A stretch of 11,927 nucleotides of DNA from Bacteroidales bacterium (GTDB lineage: Bacteria > Bacteroidota > Bacteroidia > Bacteroidales > SMBSF77): NCBI GenBank assembly GCA_021106655.1, contig JAIOTT010000307.1, forward strand, positions 1-11,927, written 5' to 3'. Under the pieces are notes generated by a model. The model was given only the letters and a program-made list of their open reading frames with translations. It was not told where the DNA came from and made no database searches. Position 1 is the stretch's first letter. The number at the start of each line of letters is the position of its first letter. This document shows, in pieces, positions 1 to 7,318 of this stretch. The translations under genes and the position numbers were made by a program.

Positions 1-83
1 TAATTTTTTCCTTCTTTTGATTTGGACAAAACAGTAATGTTTAGATCAAACCCAAACTTACTTTGTACTTTTATATCAATCAT
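1..83 (-). CDS. N-terminal fragment of an unidentified protein (runs off left edge)
   Basis: Reading leftward on the minus strand, an ATG at 83-81 opens a frame of 27 codons that reaches the window edge without a complete stop. The last two bases read TA, so the next codon could be Tyr or a stop. The peptide begins MIDIKVQSKFGFDLNITVLS. Its alternating hydrophobic start followed by a KEG-type turn is loosely like the first strands of an ABC-transporter ATPase, for example the molybdate ModC type, but no Walker motif lies within the window, so this is only a guess. A second ATG at 93-91 reaches a stop after five codons and cannot be the start. The gene is divergent from the glycosyltransferase at 305. 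It could equally be a chance short frame. Confidence 0.45.
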   Translation of the reverse strand, partial: MIDIKVQSKFGFDLNITVLSKSKEGKN

Positions 84-304
84 ATTCGTTCATCGTAAAT
101 AATAACTTAAATATTAATAATTCTAAACTGTTTACACAAAACGCCGTGCCTAACAACAGACAGTCAGTCAAAGTGTTAACTGCTCCTCGTTCACCTCTAT
201 TGATAATTGATAACTGTTAATTGTTAACTGTTAATTGATAAAGTAAAATAATTCGTAAATTGGCCACATTATAATCGCTTATCATTATACCATCAATTAA
301 GATA
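84..304. other. Divergent intergenic region
   Basis: This AT-rich stretch separates the left-edge minus-strand frame from the glycosyltransferase operon, so promoters for both directions should lie here. I found no convincing TAnnTTTG -7 element with a matching -33 TTG in either direction, and no Shine-Dalgarno sequence before the ATG at 305. Its one clear structure is the 7-bp tandem repeat at 200-241. Confidence 0.6.
200..241. repeat. 7-bp degenerate tandem repeat, 6 copies (YTGWTAA)
   Basis: Six consecutive heptamers can be read without gaps: TTGATAA, TTGATAA, CTGTTAA, TTGTTAA, CTGTTAA, TTGATAA. All fit YTGWTAA and differ only at the first base (C/T) and the fourth base (A/T). The array ends about 63 bp before the glycosyltransferase start. 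Each unit contains TAA. The pattern resembles degenerate intergenic heptamer repeats known from some bacterial genomes, but I cannot assign it to a named family. Confidence 0.85.
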
Positions 305-1432
305 ATGAACATTGCTGTTAATACTCGTTTACTGATAAAAGACAAGCTGGAAGGAATTGGATGGTTTACTTACGAAACCCTGAAAAGAATCACTGTCGAT
401 CACCCCGAGCATAATTTCATCTTTTTTTTCGATCGTAAATTCTCTGAAGAATTCATTTTCTCCTCAAACATCACTCCTGTTGTTGTTCATCCACAGGCTC
501 GTCATCCATTGCTATGGTATTTATTTTTTGACTGGGGCATTCCTCGTGCACTAAAAAAATACAAAGCTGATTTGTTTCTTTCTCCTGATGGATGGCTATC
601 CTTGAGAACAGATATAAAATCACTTGCTGTTATTCATGATCTGAATTTTGAACACTATCCTGAGTTTATTCCATACCATGTGAGGAAATATTATGAATAT
701 TTCTTTCATCGTTTTGCACAAAAAGCGAAGCGGATAGCAACAGTTTCGGAGTTTACAAAGCAAGATATATCAGACAAGTACGGAATAAAAGAAAATCTCA
801 TTGATGTTGTTTATAATGGAGCCAATGAATTATTTTCGCCGGTTTCAGAAGAAATTATAAATAAGACGAGAGAAAAATTCAGCAATTCTTCCCCTTACTT
901 TCTATCTATTGGTTTGATACATCCCAGAAAAAATATTGCTAATCTTTTAAGGTCATTTGACAAATTTAAAATCAATGATGATCAGAATTTTAAATTACTT
1001 ATTGTCGGGCAAAAAAAATGGTGGACAGGGGAGATCAGGGATACATTTGAAAATATGCAATTCAGGAAAGATGTGATCTTTACCGGGCGCCTTGATTCCC
1101 ATGATCTGGGAAATGTCATTGCTTCTGCTTTTGCAATGACCTATATCAGCTTCTTCGAAGGTTTCGGCATACCAATTCTGGAGGCATTTTCCTGTGATGT
1201 ACCCCTCATCACCTCCAATGTCAGCTCTATGCCCGAAATAGCAGGAGATGCTGCTTTACTGATCGATCCTTCATCTATCGATTCGATTAGCACAGCAATG
1301 ACACAAATAACAAAAGATAAGCAATTAAGATTAGATTTAGTTAATAAAGGGAAAATTCGCCGGGAAAATTTCAGCTGGCAATTAAGTTCGGGAACACTTT
1401 GGAATTCAATAGAAAAAACACTGCAAATATGA
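305..1432 (+). CDS. GT4-type (group 1) glycosyltransferase
   Basis: A 375-aa protein with the GT-B layout of retaining GT4 glycosyltransferases, which move a sugar from a nucleotide-sugar donor to an acceptor, usually in surface polysaccharide or glycolipid synthesis at the cytoplasmic face of the membrane. The N-terminal half carries the glycine-containing acceptor-side loop (EGIGWF, around residues 16-21). The C-terminal half has GLIHPRKN (203-210), whose R208/K209 fit the donor-phosphate contacts, and an E-x7-E motif from E285 to E293 (EGFGIPILE), followed by SSMPEIAGDAA. No membrane segment or signal peptide is seen. ATG at 305 gives a normal family start. The gene ends in an ATGA overlap with purD, so the two are probably translationally coupled. 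Donor and acceptor cannot be inferred, and no other polysaccharide gene is in view. Confidence 0.93.
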   Translation: MNIAVNTRLLIKDKLEGIGWFTYETLKRITVDHPEHNFIFFFDRKFSEEFIFSSNITPVVVHPQARHPLLWYLFFDWGIPRALKKYKADLFLSPDGWLSLRTDIKSLAVIHDLNFEHYPEFIPYHVRKYYEYFFHRFAQKAKRIATVSEFTKQDISDKYGIKENLIDVVYNGANELFSPVSEEIINKTREKFSNSSPYFLSIGLIHPRKNIANLLRSFDKFKINDDQNFKLLIVGQKKWWTGEIRDTFENMQFRKDVIFTGRLDSHDLGNVIASAFAMTYISFFEGFGIPILEAFSCDVPLITSNVSSMPEIAGDAALLIDPSSIDSISTAMTQITKDKQLRLDLVNKGKIRRENFSWQLSSGTLWNSIEKTLQI

Positions 1433-2703
1433 ATATTTTGATTCTTGGATCAGGTGGCAGAGAACATGCCCTTGCATGGAAACTCTCACAGAGCTCGCAT
1501 TTAATTAAGTTATACATCGCCCCGGGAAATGCCGGCACAGAAAAGTTTGGAGAAAATGTGCCCCTCTCAGTAATGGACTTTGATAGCATAAAACAATTCG
1601 CACTGAAGAAAAACATTGACATGCTTATTGTTGGCCCTGAAGCGCCACTGGTTGGCGGAATACATGATTATTTTTTAAATGATCCTATTACAACTTTTGG
1701 AGTTATTGGCCCCAAAAAAGCCGGTGCATTATTGGAAGGAAGTAAAGATTTTGCTAAAGATTTTATGAACAGACATAAAATCCCAACAGCTCCCTCCAGA
1801 ACTTTTACAAGCGATGAGCTTGATGAAGGATATAATTATCTGAAAGAATTGTCTCCACCATATGTTCTTAAAGCTGACGGCCTCGCAGCAGGAAAAGGCG
1901 TTATCATTACTAATGATGAAGATGAAGCACGGCAAACATTGTATTCTATGCTTAAAGAAGCAAAATTTGGCGATGCCGGGAAAAAAATTATAATCGAAAA
2001 TTATCTCGATGGAATTGAATTATCAGTATTTGTTCTGACAGATGGAAAATCATATAAGATCCTGCCTGTAGCTAAAGACTACAAACGAATAGGTGAAGGA
2101 GATACAGGCCCTAATACCGGAGGAATGGGATCTGTTTCACATGTACCCTTTGCTGATAATGATCTTATGGATAAAATAGAGGAGAGGATCATAAAACCTA
2201 CAATAAACGGATTACAACAAGAAAACATTATGTACTCCGGATTCATCTTTTTCGGACTGATGAATGTAAAAGGTGATCCATATATGATTGAGTATAATGC
2301 CAGAATGGGAGACCCTGAGGCTGAAGCCATAATACCACGGATAAAAACAGATCTTCTGGAAATGTTTATAGCCACTGCAGAAGGAAATCTGGAGAATACA
2401 GAAGTCGTTATTGATGACCGTTATACTGCTTCAGTTATGCTCGCATCTAAAGGATATCCGGGCTCTTATGAAAAAGATAAGCAAATTAATGGACTGGAAA
2501 AAGTGAAGGATAGTATTATTTTTCATGCAGGCACTATCAAGGATAAAGAAAGCATAAAAACCAATGGGGGACGTGTCCTGGCTATCACTTCATTCGGCAA
2601 TACTCTTGAAGAAGCACTATCACAATCATACCGTACTGCTGATATAATCAATTTTGAGGGGAAAATATTTAGAACGGATATTGGCAGAGATTTGCTCATA
2701 TAA
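1429..2703 (+). CDS. purD: Phosphoribosylamine--glycine ligase (GAR synthetase)
   Basis: PurD catalyses the ATP-dependent joining of glycine to 5-phosphoribosylamine, the second step of de novo purine synthesis, in the cytoplasm. The 424-aa length matches the family. The N-terminal domain starts with MNILILGSGGREHALAW (GSGGREHA at 7-14) and contains GPEAPLVGG. The ATP-grasp domain shows KADGLAAGKGV (148-158), NTGGMGS, and the metal-binding strand E288-x-N290 leading into RMGDPEAEAI. The frame is open upstream to an ATG at 1399, but that would overlap the glycosyltransferase by 34 bp and add ten residues absent from the family. ATG at 1429 gives a 4-bp ATGA overlap and the canonical N-terminus, so it is preferred. 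The product appears complete, with no missing active-site motif. Confidence 0.97.
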   Translation: MNILILGSGGREHALAWKLSQSSHLIKLYIAPGNAGTEKFGENVPLSVMDFDSIKQFALKKNIDMLIVGPEAPLVGGIHDYFLNDPITTFGVIGPKKAGALLEGSKDFAKDFMNRHKIPTAPSRTFTSDELDEGYNYLKELSPPYVLKADGLAAGKGVIITNDEDEARQTLYSMLKEAKFGDAGKKIIIENYLDGIELSVFVLTDGKSYKILPVAKDYKRIGEGDTGPNTGGMGSVSHVPFADNDLMDKIEERIIKPTINGLQQENIMYSGFIFFGLMNVKGDPYMIEYNARMGDPEAEAIIPRIKTDLLEMFIATAEGNLENTEVVIDDRYTASVMLASKGYPGSYEKDKQINGLEKVKDSIIFHAGTIKDKESIKTNGGRVLAITSFGNTLEEALSQSYRTADIINFEGKIFRTDIGRDLLI

Positions 2704-2711
2704 AAATAAAC

Positions 2712-3698
2712 ATGTTCATTAAGTTGTTTAAATCAGGTTATTCATTACAACTCATTGTACTCTTTGTGGTAGCACTGCTACTCTGGGTACCAAGTTTTAT
2801 TCACCCCCTGTCTGCCTCTCACGAATTATCTCCTGCACCATTTTATAATTATGTGTATTACTTCCTCCGAAAATTACCCTTTTTACAAATTATTATTGCC
2901 TTTCTACTTATTATTCTTGAAGCGTTTTTATTAAACAAAATCCTTATCAACAATGGGGTAATCAGGAAGAACACCTTTATGACGGCCTTTGTCTATATAA
3001 TCTTAATGAGTCAAAATCCGGAACTTCATACACTTTATCCTGCTTTACTTTCCAATTTTTTATTAATAATAGCTTTTTATTACATACTTAAACTATATAA
3101 TGAAACAGAAGCTTATGCTCAGGTCTTTAATGCCGGTTTTCTTATCGGAATTGCATCTCTTTTTTATCTGCCGGCCATTTTCTTTATCTTCATTATGTGG
3201 ATAGGATTAATCATCTTCAGTATATTTTTATGGAGAGAATGGCTCATATCATTAATTGGACTGCTTATCCCCTACCTCTTCTTATTTGTTTTTTATTTCT
3301 GGTTCGATCGTCTGGAAGATATGATTGATAATTATTTTGATTTTTTTAGAAATATCAGGGAGTTTTGTTTTAATCTAAACGTTTATCAGCTGATCATCCT
3401 CTCGATAATTGCACTTTTTTTGTTTCTTGCAATTAATCGTATTCTTACTTTATTGAATAAAAAAACAATCAGCCTCAGAAAAAAATCAATAATCATGATC
3501 TGGTTCTTTTTGATTTCTTTGATAACTGTTGTTTATGCCAGTGATGCCGGTATTAAATATCTGGCACTCACTTTTGTGCCCACTGCAAGCCTGATCGCTT
3601 ATTACTTCGGCGACATAAGAAAGAAATTAGTTATTGAGATTATTTTTATTGTAATGATGATTCTAATATTTATGCTTAGGGCTTTTTATAATGCTTAA
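2712..3698 (+). CDS. Multi-pass inner-membrane protein, DUF6427-like
   Basis: A 328-aa, very hydrophobic protein with roughly ten predicted membrane segments, for example near residues 13-31, 57-77, 113-130, 140-200, 229-248, 260-280 and 305-325. These are separated by short charged loops such as LLNKKTISLRKKS. The segment NPELHTLYPALLSNFLLI, with its proline and asparagine between helices, resembles the conserved core of DUF6427, a Bacteroidota membrane family of unknown function. I base this on recalled resemblance, not on a search. There is no signal peptide and no catalytic motif. The start lies 8 bp after the purD stop, and the end overlaps the rnhB start by 8 bp, so it is almost certainly co-transcribed with both. 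No function is proposed. Confidence 0.85.
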   Translation: MFIKLFKSGYSLQLIVLFVVALLLWVPSFIHPLSASHELSPAPFYNYVYYFLRKLPFLQIIIAFLLIILEAFLLNKILINNGVIRKNTFMTAFVYIILMSQNPELHTLYPALLSNFLLIIAFYYILKLYNETEAYAQVFNAGFLIGIASLFYLPAIFFIFIMWIGLIIFSIFLWREWLISLIGLLIPYLFLFVFYFWFDRLEDMIDNYFDFFRNIREFCFNLNVYQLIILSIIALFLFLAINRILTLLNKKTISLRKKSIIMIWFFLISLITVVYASDAGIKYLALTFVPTASLIAYYFGDIRKKLVIEIIFIVMMILIFMLRAFYNA

Positions 3699-4287
3699 AA
3701 TCAGGTTTTCCAAACACAGCATAGAAGCAGGTTGCGATGAAGCCGGAAGAGGTTGTCTGGCTGGCCCTGTATATGCTGCTGCAGTCATTCTTCCTGACAA
3801 TTTTAATGATGATTCCATTAATGATTCAAAAAAGCTAAGTGAGAAGAAAAGATATATCCTGCGTGAGATAATTAAGGAAAAAGCTCTCGCATGGGCCGTC
3901 GCTTCTGTAGACAATATAGAAATAGATGAGATCAACATACTGAATGCATCTATCCTGGCAATGCACAAAGCAATTGCCGCTTTAAACCATAATCCGCAGC
4001 TACTGCTTATCGATGGGAACCGTTTCAAGCCTTACTCCGATATTCCATATAAATGTATAATTAAGGGTGATGCAAAGTATAGATCTATTGCAGCAGCATC
4101 GATACTGGCAAAAACTTACCGCGACGACTATATGGCTAAACTCCATGAAAACCATCCTGAATATGGCTGGAATGAGAATAAAGGATATCCAACCAGAAAG
4201 CATAAAGATGCAATCAAAATTCATGGAATTACTGAATTTCACAGAAAAAGCTTCAAGCTGAATGAACAACTGAAGCTAGTACTTTAG
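3691..4287 (+). CDS. rnhB: Ribonuclease HII
   Basis: RNase HII cleaves the RNA strand of RNA:DNA hybrids and nicks DNA at single misincorporated ribonucleotides, acting in the cytoplasm with a divalent metal. The 198-aa length is normal. The family signature CDEAGRGCLAGPV begins at C15 and supplies catalytic D16 and E17. The third acidic residue is D108 in LLIDGN, and the fourth is probably D127 in the KGD motif before the conserved SIAAASILAKTYRD stretch. ATG at 3691 places the DEAGRG motif at the usual distance from the N-terminus. It overlaps the preceding membrane-protein gene by 8 bp (ATGCTTAA). It is the last gene of the cluster, and no strong hairpin terminator follows. Confidence 0.97.
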   Translation: MLKIRFSKHSIEAGCDEAGRGCLAGPVYAAAVILPDNFNDDSINDSKKLSEKKRYILREIIKEKALAWAVASVDNIEIDEINILNASILAMHKAIAALNHNPQLLLIDGNRFKPYSDIPYKCIIKGDAKYRSIAAASILAKTYRDDYMAKLHENHPEYGWNENKGYPTRKHKDAIKIHGITEFHRKSFKLNEQLKLVL

Positions 4288-4386
4288 ACTATTAACAATC
4301 CCCTGTTGATTTATTTTACTATTTCATAATGGTTTTTTCTTGAAATTACCCTAATTTTACAATAAAAGTATAAATTAACTCTAGGC
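4288..4386. other. AT-rich intergenic segment after rnhB
   Basis: About 100 bp of AT-rich DNA between the rnhB stop and the 9-bp repeat array. It must hold any promoter of the downstream 920-aa gene unless that gene is read through from rnhB. I see no clear -7/-33 pair. The only hairpin is a weak 4-bp AACA/TGTT stem near 4292-4306, too short to call a terminator. Confidence 0.5.
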
Positions 4387-4503
4387 ACTCTAAATACTCT
4401 AAATACTCTAAGTACTCTAAGTACTCTAAATACTCTAAATACTCTAAGTACTCTAAGTACTCTAAGTACTCTAAGTACTCTAAGTACTCTAAGTACTCTA
4501 AAT
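4387..4503. repeat. 9-bp tandem repeat, 13 exact-length copies (ACTCTAART)
   Basis: Thirteen head-to-tail nonamers, 117 bp with no indels. Every unit is ACTCTAAAT or ACTCTAAGT, differing only at base 8. Reading base 8 along the array gives A A G G A A G G G G G G A. Each G-type junction creates the palindrome AGTACT. The array ends 10 bp before the ATG at 4514. In the frame of that ATG every unit contains CTC-TAA, so the array cannot be an N-terminal extension. No ATG occurs within it on either strand. It should fall in the promoter-to-start region or 5' leader of the 920-aa gene. There are no unique spacers, so it is not a CRISPR. Confidence 0.97.
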
Positions 4504-4513
4504 ACCTTCTTCT

Positions 4514-7276
4514 ATGAGTTCTACTAAAAAAACTATCCTAATACTATTATCTTCCATAATTCTGGTGATAATAATATTTTATGCATTTGTTTTTTACAGA
4601 CAAATGAAAGAACCCGTATCACCTGCCATTAATGCAATTCCGCTAAATGCTTCAATAATATTTGAAACTAAAAAGATCACAGAAATTCGAAGTAAGCTAT
4701 CTTTTGATAATGATTTATGGAAAGAGCTTTTAAATATTGATGCCGTAAGAATTCTTGAAAAGCAGATACAGCAACTTGATTCAATAATCTCCGGTGATAG
4801 CCGGGCATCAAAAATAATTCATGAACAACCATTCTACATTTCTGTTCATACCTCAACACTAAACAAAACAAATGCTCTGTTTATCCATGGCCTTCCAAAC
4901 AATCGTGAAAGATCGTATGTAAATAAATTTATTAAAGAAGCACTCCCTGATGGTTGTTTGGTTTCAATATACGAATTTCGTGGAGTGGAAATCTGCAAAT
5001 CTCAAATAGCTGTAGATAAGCCTTCATTTTACCATACAGTATATAAAGGAGTATTTATTTGTAGTTTTGATGAAACACTTGTTGAAGCTGCAATAAATCA
5101 ACTTAACAGCAAAACAGTTATCACTGATGACATTTCATTTCAAAAACTTAGACATACAAGCGGGAAAAAAGTTGATGCCAATATTTATATCAATTTTCAA
5201 AATGTTTTCAGAACGATAAAAAACTTTTCCGGTGCAAATACTAAAGAGTTTATTAAGCCCCTGCAGGAAATTGCGCTGTGGACTGAAACTGACCTGCTGA
5301 TAAAAAAGGATGAACTACTATTGAACGGATTCACTTCAGTAAGCGAAAATGACAATCGAAATTTCCTTAAGATATTCAATGACCAGCCTCCTCAAACAAT
5401 TTCCACGACAGCTTTTATGCCCTACAATACAATTTTCTTTATCAATTACAGCTTTGATGACTTTCCTGGATTTAATAATTCTTTTAAGTCTTATCTTGAA
5501 AGTAACGAATTACTTGATTCCTATAATGAAGATGTGAACTCTGTTAATAATAAGTTCAATATCAAAGCTGATAAAAGTTTTATCTCCTGGGTTGGAAATG
5601 AAATAGCATTGATTATTACCGATCCGGGTAAAGGGAAAATACCTTCAAATACATATGTTGTTGTAAATGTTAATAATATTGATACGGCTGCTAAAGAACT
5701 GGAAAGTCTCTCAGAGAGCATTCAAAAAAAGACTAACGCAGTTTCATTTACAAAAATTTATAATGATCATATAATCCGGCAAATAGCCATCCCAAATATT
5801 CTATCCACTCTGTTTGGGAAAACTTTTGAAGGAGTGGAATCAAACTATTATGTTTTATTTGGAAATTATGTGATTTTTGCTAATGACGTTTCTTCACTGA
5901 TCAGGTATCTGAGTGCTTTGCAAATAAAAAAAACTCTGGCAAAAAATGAAAATTATATCGAATTCTCAGATAACATCTCTGAGAAATCAAATATATTCAT
6001 GTATTGCAATCTAAGAAAATCACTCAATATGATCAGGAAAAACTCTAATAAAGAACTTGCTCATATAATTGAGAAACATTCCTCGGTGTTTAAAAACTTT
6101 GAAGCTTTCTCTGTTCAGTTTAGTTCAAACTCTCAACTCTTTTATACCAATATTTATTTAAAATATAATCCATTTTACGCTGAAGAAAAATCTTCATTAT
6201 GGGAAGTTAATCTTGATGCAGCGATCATTGGAAAGCCACACCTGATAAAGGATCATACCGACAACTCAAAAAAAATTATTGCTTTTGATATAAATAACAA
6301 CATGTATCTGATTGATCAGGCAGGGTCCATAATATGGAAAATCCGGCTTGCGGAAAATATTATCAGTGATGTTTACCAGGTCGATTATTATAAGAACGGT
6401 AAAATTCAATATCTTTTTAATACAAAAAACTACATCTATTTAATTGACCTCAAAGGAAACAAACTTGCTGATTACCCTGTAAAGATGCCGGCCAAGGCCA
6501 CCAACGGACTAGCCTTGTTTGACTATAACAAAAAGAAAGATTATCGTATTCTTGTCGCTTGTGATGATAAACGAATATATAATTTTGATTTGAAAGGCAA
6601 ACAAGTGAAGGGTTGGAAAATGAAGAAAACTTCAGCAGGAGTATCTAAAACTATTAAGCACATCACTTCTGCTAAGAAAGATTATATTATCACAACTGAA
6701 GACAATGGTAAAATTCATATCACCGACAGGAAAGGGTATGACAGAATAAAAACAGGAAAGTATACTAATAACTCCCTTAACTCAGATATTTATTTAAATA
6801 AAACAAACAGTCGTGGAATATTTCTTACTACCAATAATGATGGCGACTTAATATATATCTCCAAAGGTTCAAAGATTAAAAAGACAGAATTTGGGAATTT
6901 CTCAAAGGATCATTTCTTTTTATATGAAGATATAAATAATGACGGCAGTACAGACTTTATTTTTCTTGATAAAAACAAACTGATCATTTTCGACAGGTTT
7001 AAAAAGCTTTTGCTTGACCATCGCTTTGAAAACAATATAGAGATTAAGCCCGTTTTTATCAGGTTGAATAAAAACACCAGTCTGTTAGGCGTTATTGATT
7101 CACAATCTGAAAAAATAATTTTGTTCGATAAAGACGGTGTTGTTGAATGCGGTGTTGATCTTATTGGGAATACACCATTTATTATTGATAGATCCGGTAA
7201 AGCCGGTGAGAAATTTTTAATAACCGCTTTTGGAAATACTATTTACAGATATGACATTCTGCAATTAATTAAATAG
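4514..7276 (+). CDS. Membrane-anchored envelope protein: DUF3352-like region plus C-terminal beta-propeller-like repeats
   Basis: A 920-aa protein of unknown function. Residues 1-6 are polar and basic, and residues 7-28 form one strong hydrophobic segment (KKTILILLSSIILVIIIFYAF) with no lipobox. This fits an uncleaved signal anchor with the bulk in the periplasm. Residues from about 30 to 560 resemble DUF3352-type proteins: NAIPLNASIIFE near the N-terminus, long alternating strand and helix stretches, and repeated FINYSF/YVVVNV strands. From W563 onward (SSLWEVNLDAAIIG) there are repeated strand units of the type YLIDQAGSIIWKI, YLIDLKGNKLADYP and YNFDLKGKQVKGWK, as in PQQ-, WD- or FG-GAP-like beta-propellers. 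D806-x-N-x-D810-G resembles a calcium-binding loop in FG-GAP or EF-like repeats. The ATG at 4514 follows the 9-bp repeat, and upstream in-frame stops exclude an earlier start. It is monocistronic by layout and converges with the glucosaminidase. Domain assignments are from appearance, not a search. Confidence 0.85.
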   Translation: MSSTKKTILILLSSIILVIIIFYAFVFYRQMKEPVSPAINAIPLNASIIFETKKITEIRSKLSFDNDLWKELLNIDAVRILEKQIQQLDSIISGDSRASKIIHEQPFYISVHTSTLNKTNALFIHGLPNNRERSYVNKFIKEALPDGCLVSIYEFRGVEICKSQIAVDKPSFYHTVYKGVFICSFDETLVEAAINQLNSKTVITDDISFQKLRHTSGKKVDANIYINFQNVFRTIKNFSGANTKEFIKPLQEIALWTETDLLIKKDELLLNGFTSVSENDNRNFLKIFNDQPPQTISTTAFMPYNTIFFINYSFDDFPGFNNSFKSYLESNELLDSYNEDVNSVNNKFNIKADKSFISWVGNEIALIITDPGKGKIPSNTYVVVNVNNIDTAAKELESLSESIQKKTNAVSFTKIYNDHIIRQIAIPNILSTLFGKTFEGVESNYYVLFGNYVIFANDVSSLIRYLSALQIKKTLAKNENYIEFSDNISEKSNIFMYCNLRKSLNMIRKNSNKELAHIIEKHSSVFKNFEAFSVQFSSNSQLFYTNIYLKYNPFYAEEKSSLWEVNLDAAIIGKPHLIKDHTDNSKKIIAFDINNNMYLIDQAGSIIWKIRLAENIISDVYQVDYYKNGKIQYLFNTKNYIYLIDLKGNKLADYPVKMPAKATNGLALFDYNKKKDYRILVACDDKRIYNFDLKGKQVKGWKMKKTSAGVSKTIKHITSAKKDYIITTEDNGKIHITDRKGYDRIKTGKYTNNSLNSDIYLNKTNSRGIFLTTNNDGDLIYISKGSKIKKTEFGNFSKDHFFLYEDINNDGSTDFIFLDKNKLIIFDRFKKLLLDHRFENNIEIKPVFIRLNKNTSLLGVIDSQSEKIILFDKDGVVECGVDLIGNTPFIIDRSGKAGEKFLITAFGNTIYRYDILQLIK

Positions 7277-7291
7277 GCAAGCAAACTACCA

Positions 7292-7318
7292 ACTGCTACT
7301 GCAACTGCTACTGCTACT
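7292..7318. repeat. 6-bp tandem repeat (ACTGCW, 4.5 copies) between convergent genes
   Basis: ACTGCT, ACTGCA, ACTGCT, ACTGCT and a partial ACT run without gaps. The same stretch can also be read as a 12-bp unit AACTGCTACTGC duplicated at 7291-7314. It fills most of the 37-bp gap between the two convergent stop codons and overlaps the minus-strand stop codon at 7314-7316. No hairpin terminator is seen here. Confidence 0.8.

Noticed and set aside
79..93. ATG at 93-91 on the minus strand as a gene start
   Set aside because: It meets a TGA after five codons, overlapping the next ATG. At most it would be a tiny leader frame, with nothing else to support it.
1399..1428. Upstream ATG at 1399 as the purD start
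   Set aside because: It would add ten residues ahead of the canonical MNILILGSGGREH N-terminus and lie inside the glycosyltransferase gene. ATG 1429 forms a standard ATGA overlap.
3663..4028. 121-codon minus-strand open frame
   Set aside because: It is the antisense shadow of rnhB, whose catalytic motifs clearly identify the plus strand as coding.
4288..4320. Terminator after rnhB
   Set aside because: The only stem is 4 bp (AACA/TGTT) with a short, interrupted T-rich tail, too weak to support a call.
4387..4503. CRISPR array
   Set aside because: The units are 9 bp, directly abutting and almost identical, with no unique spacers and no cas genes nearby.
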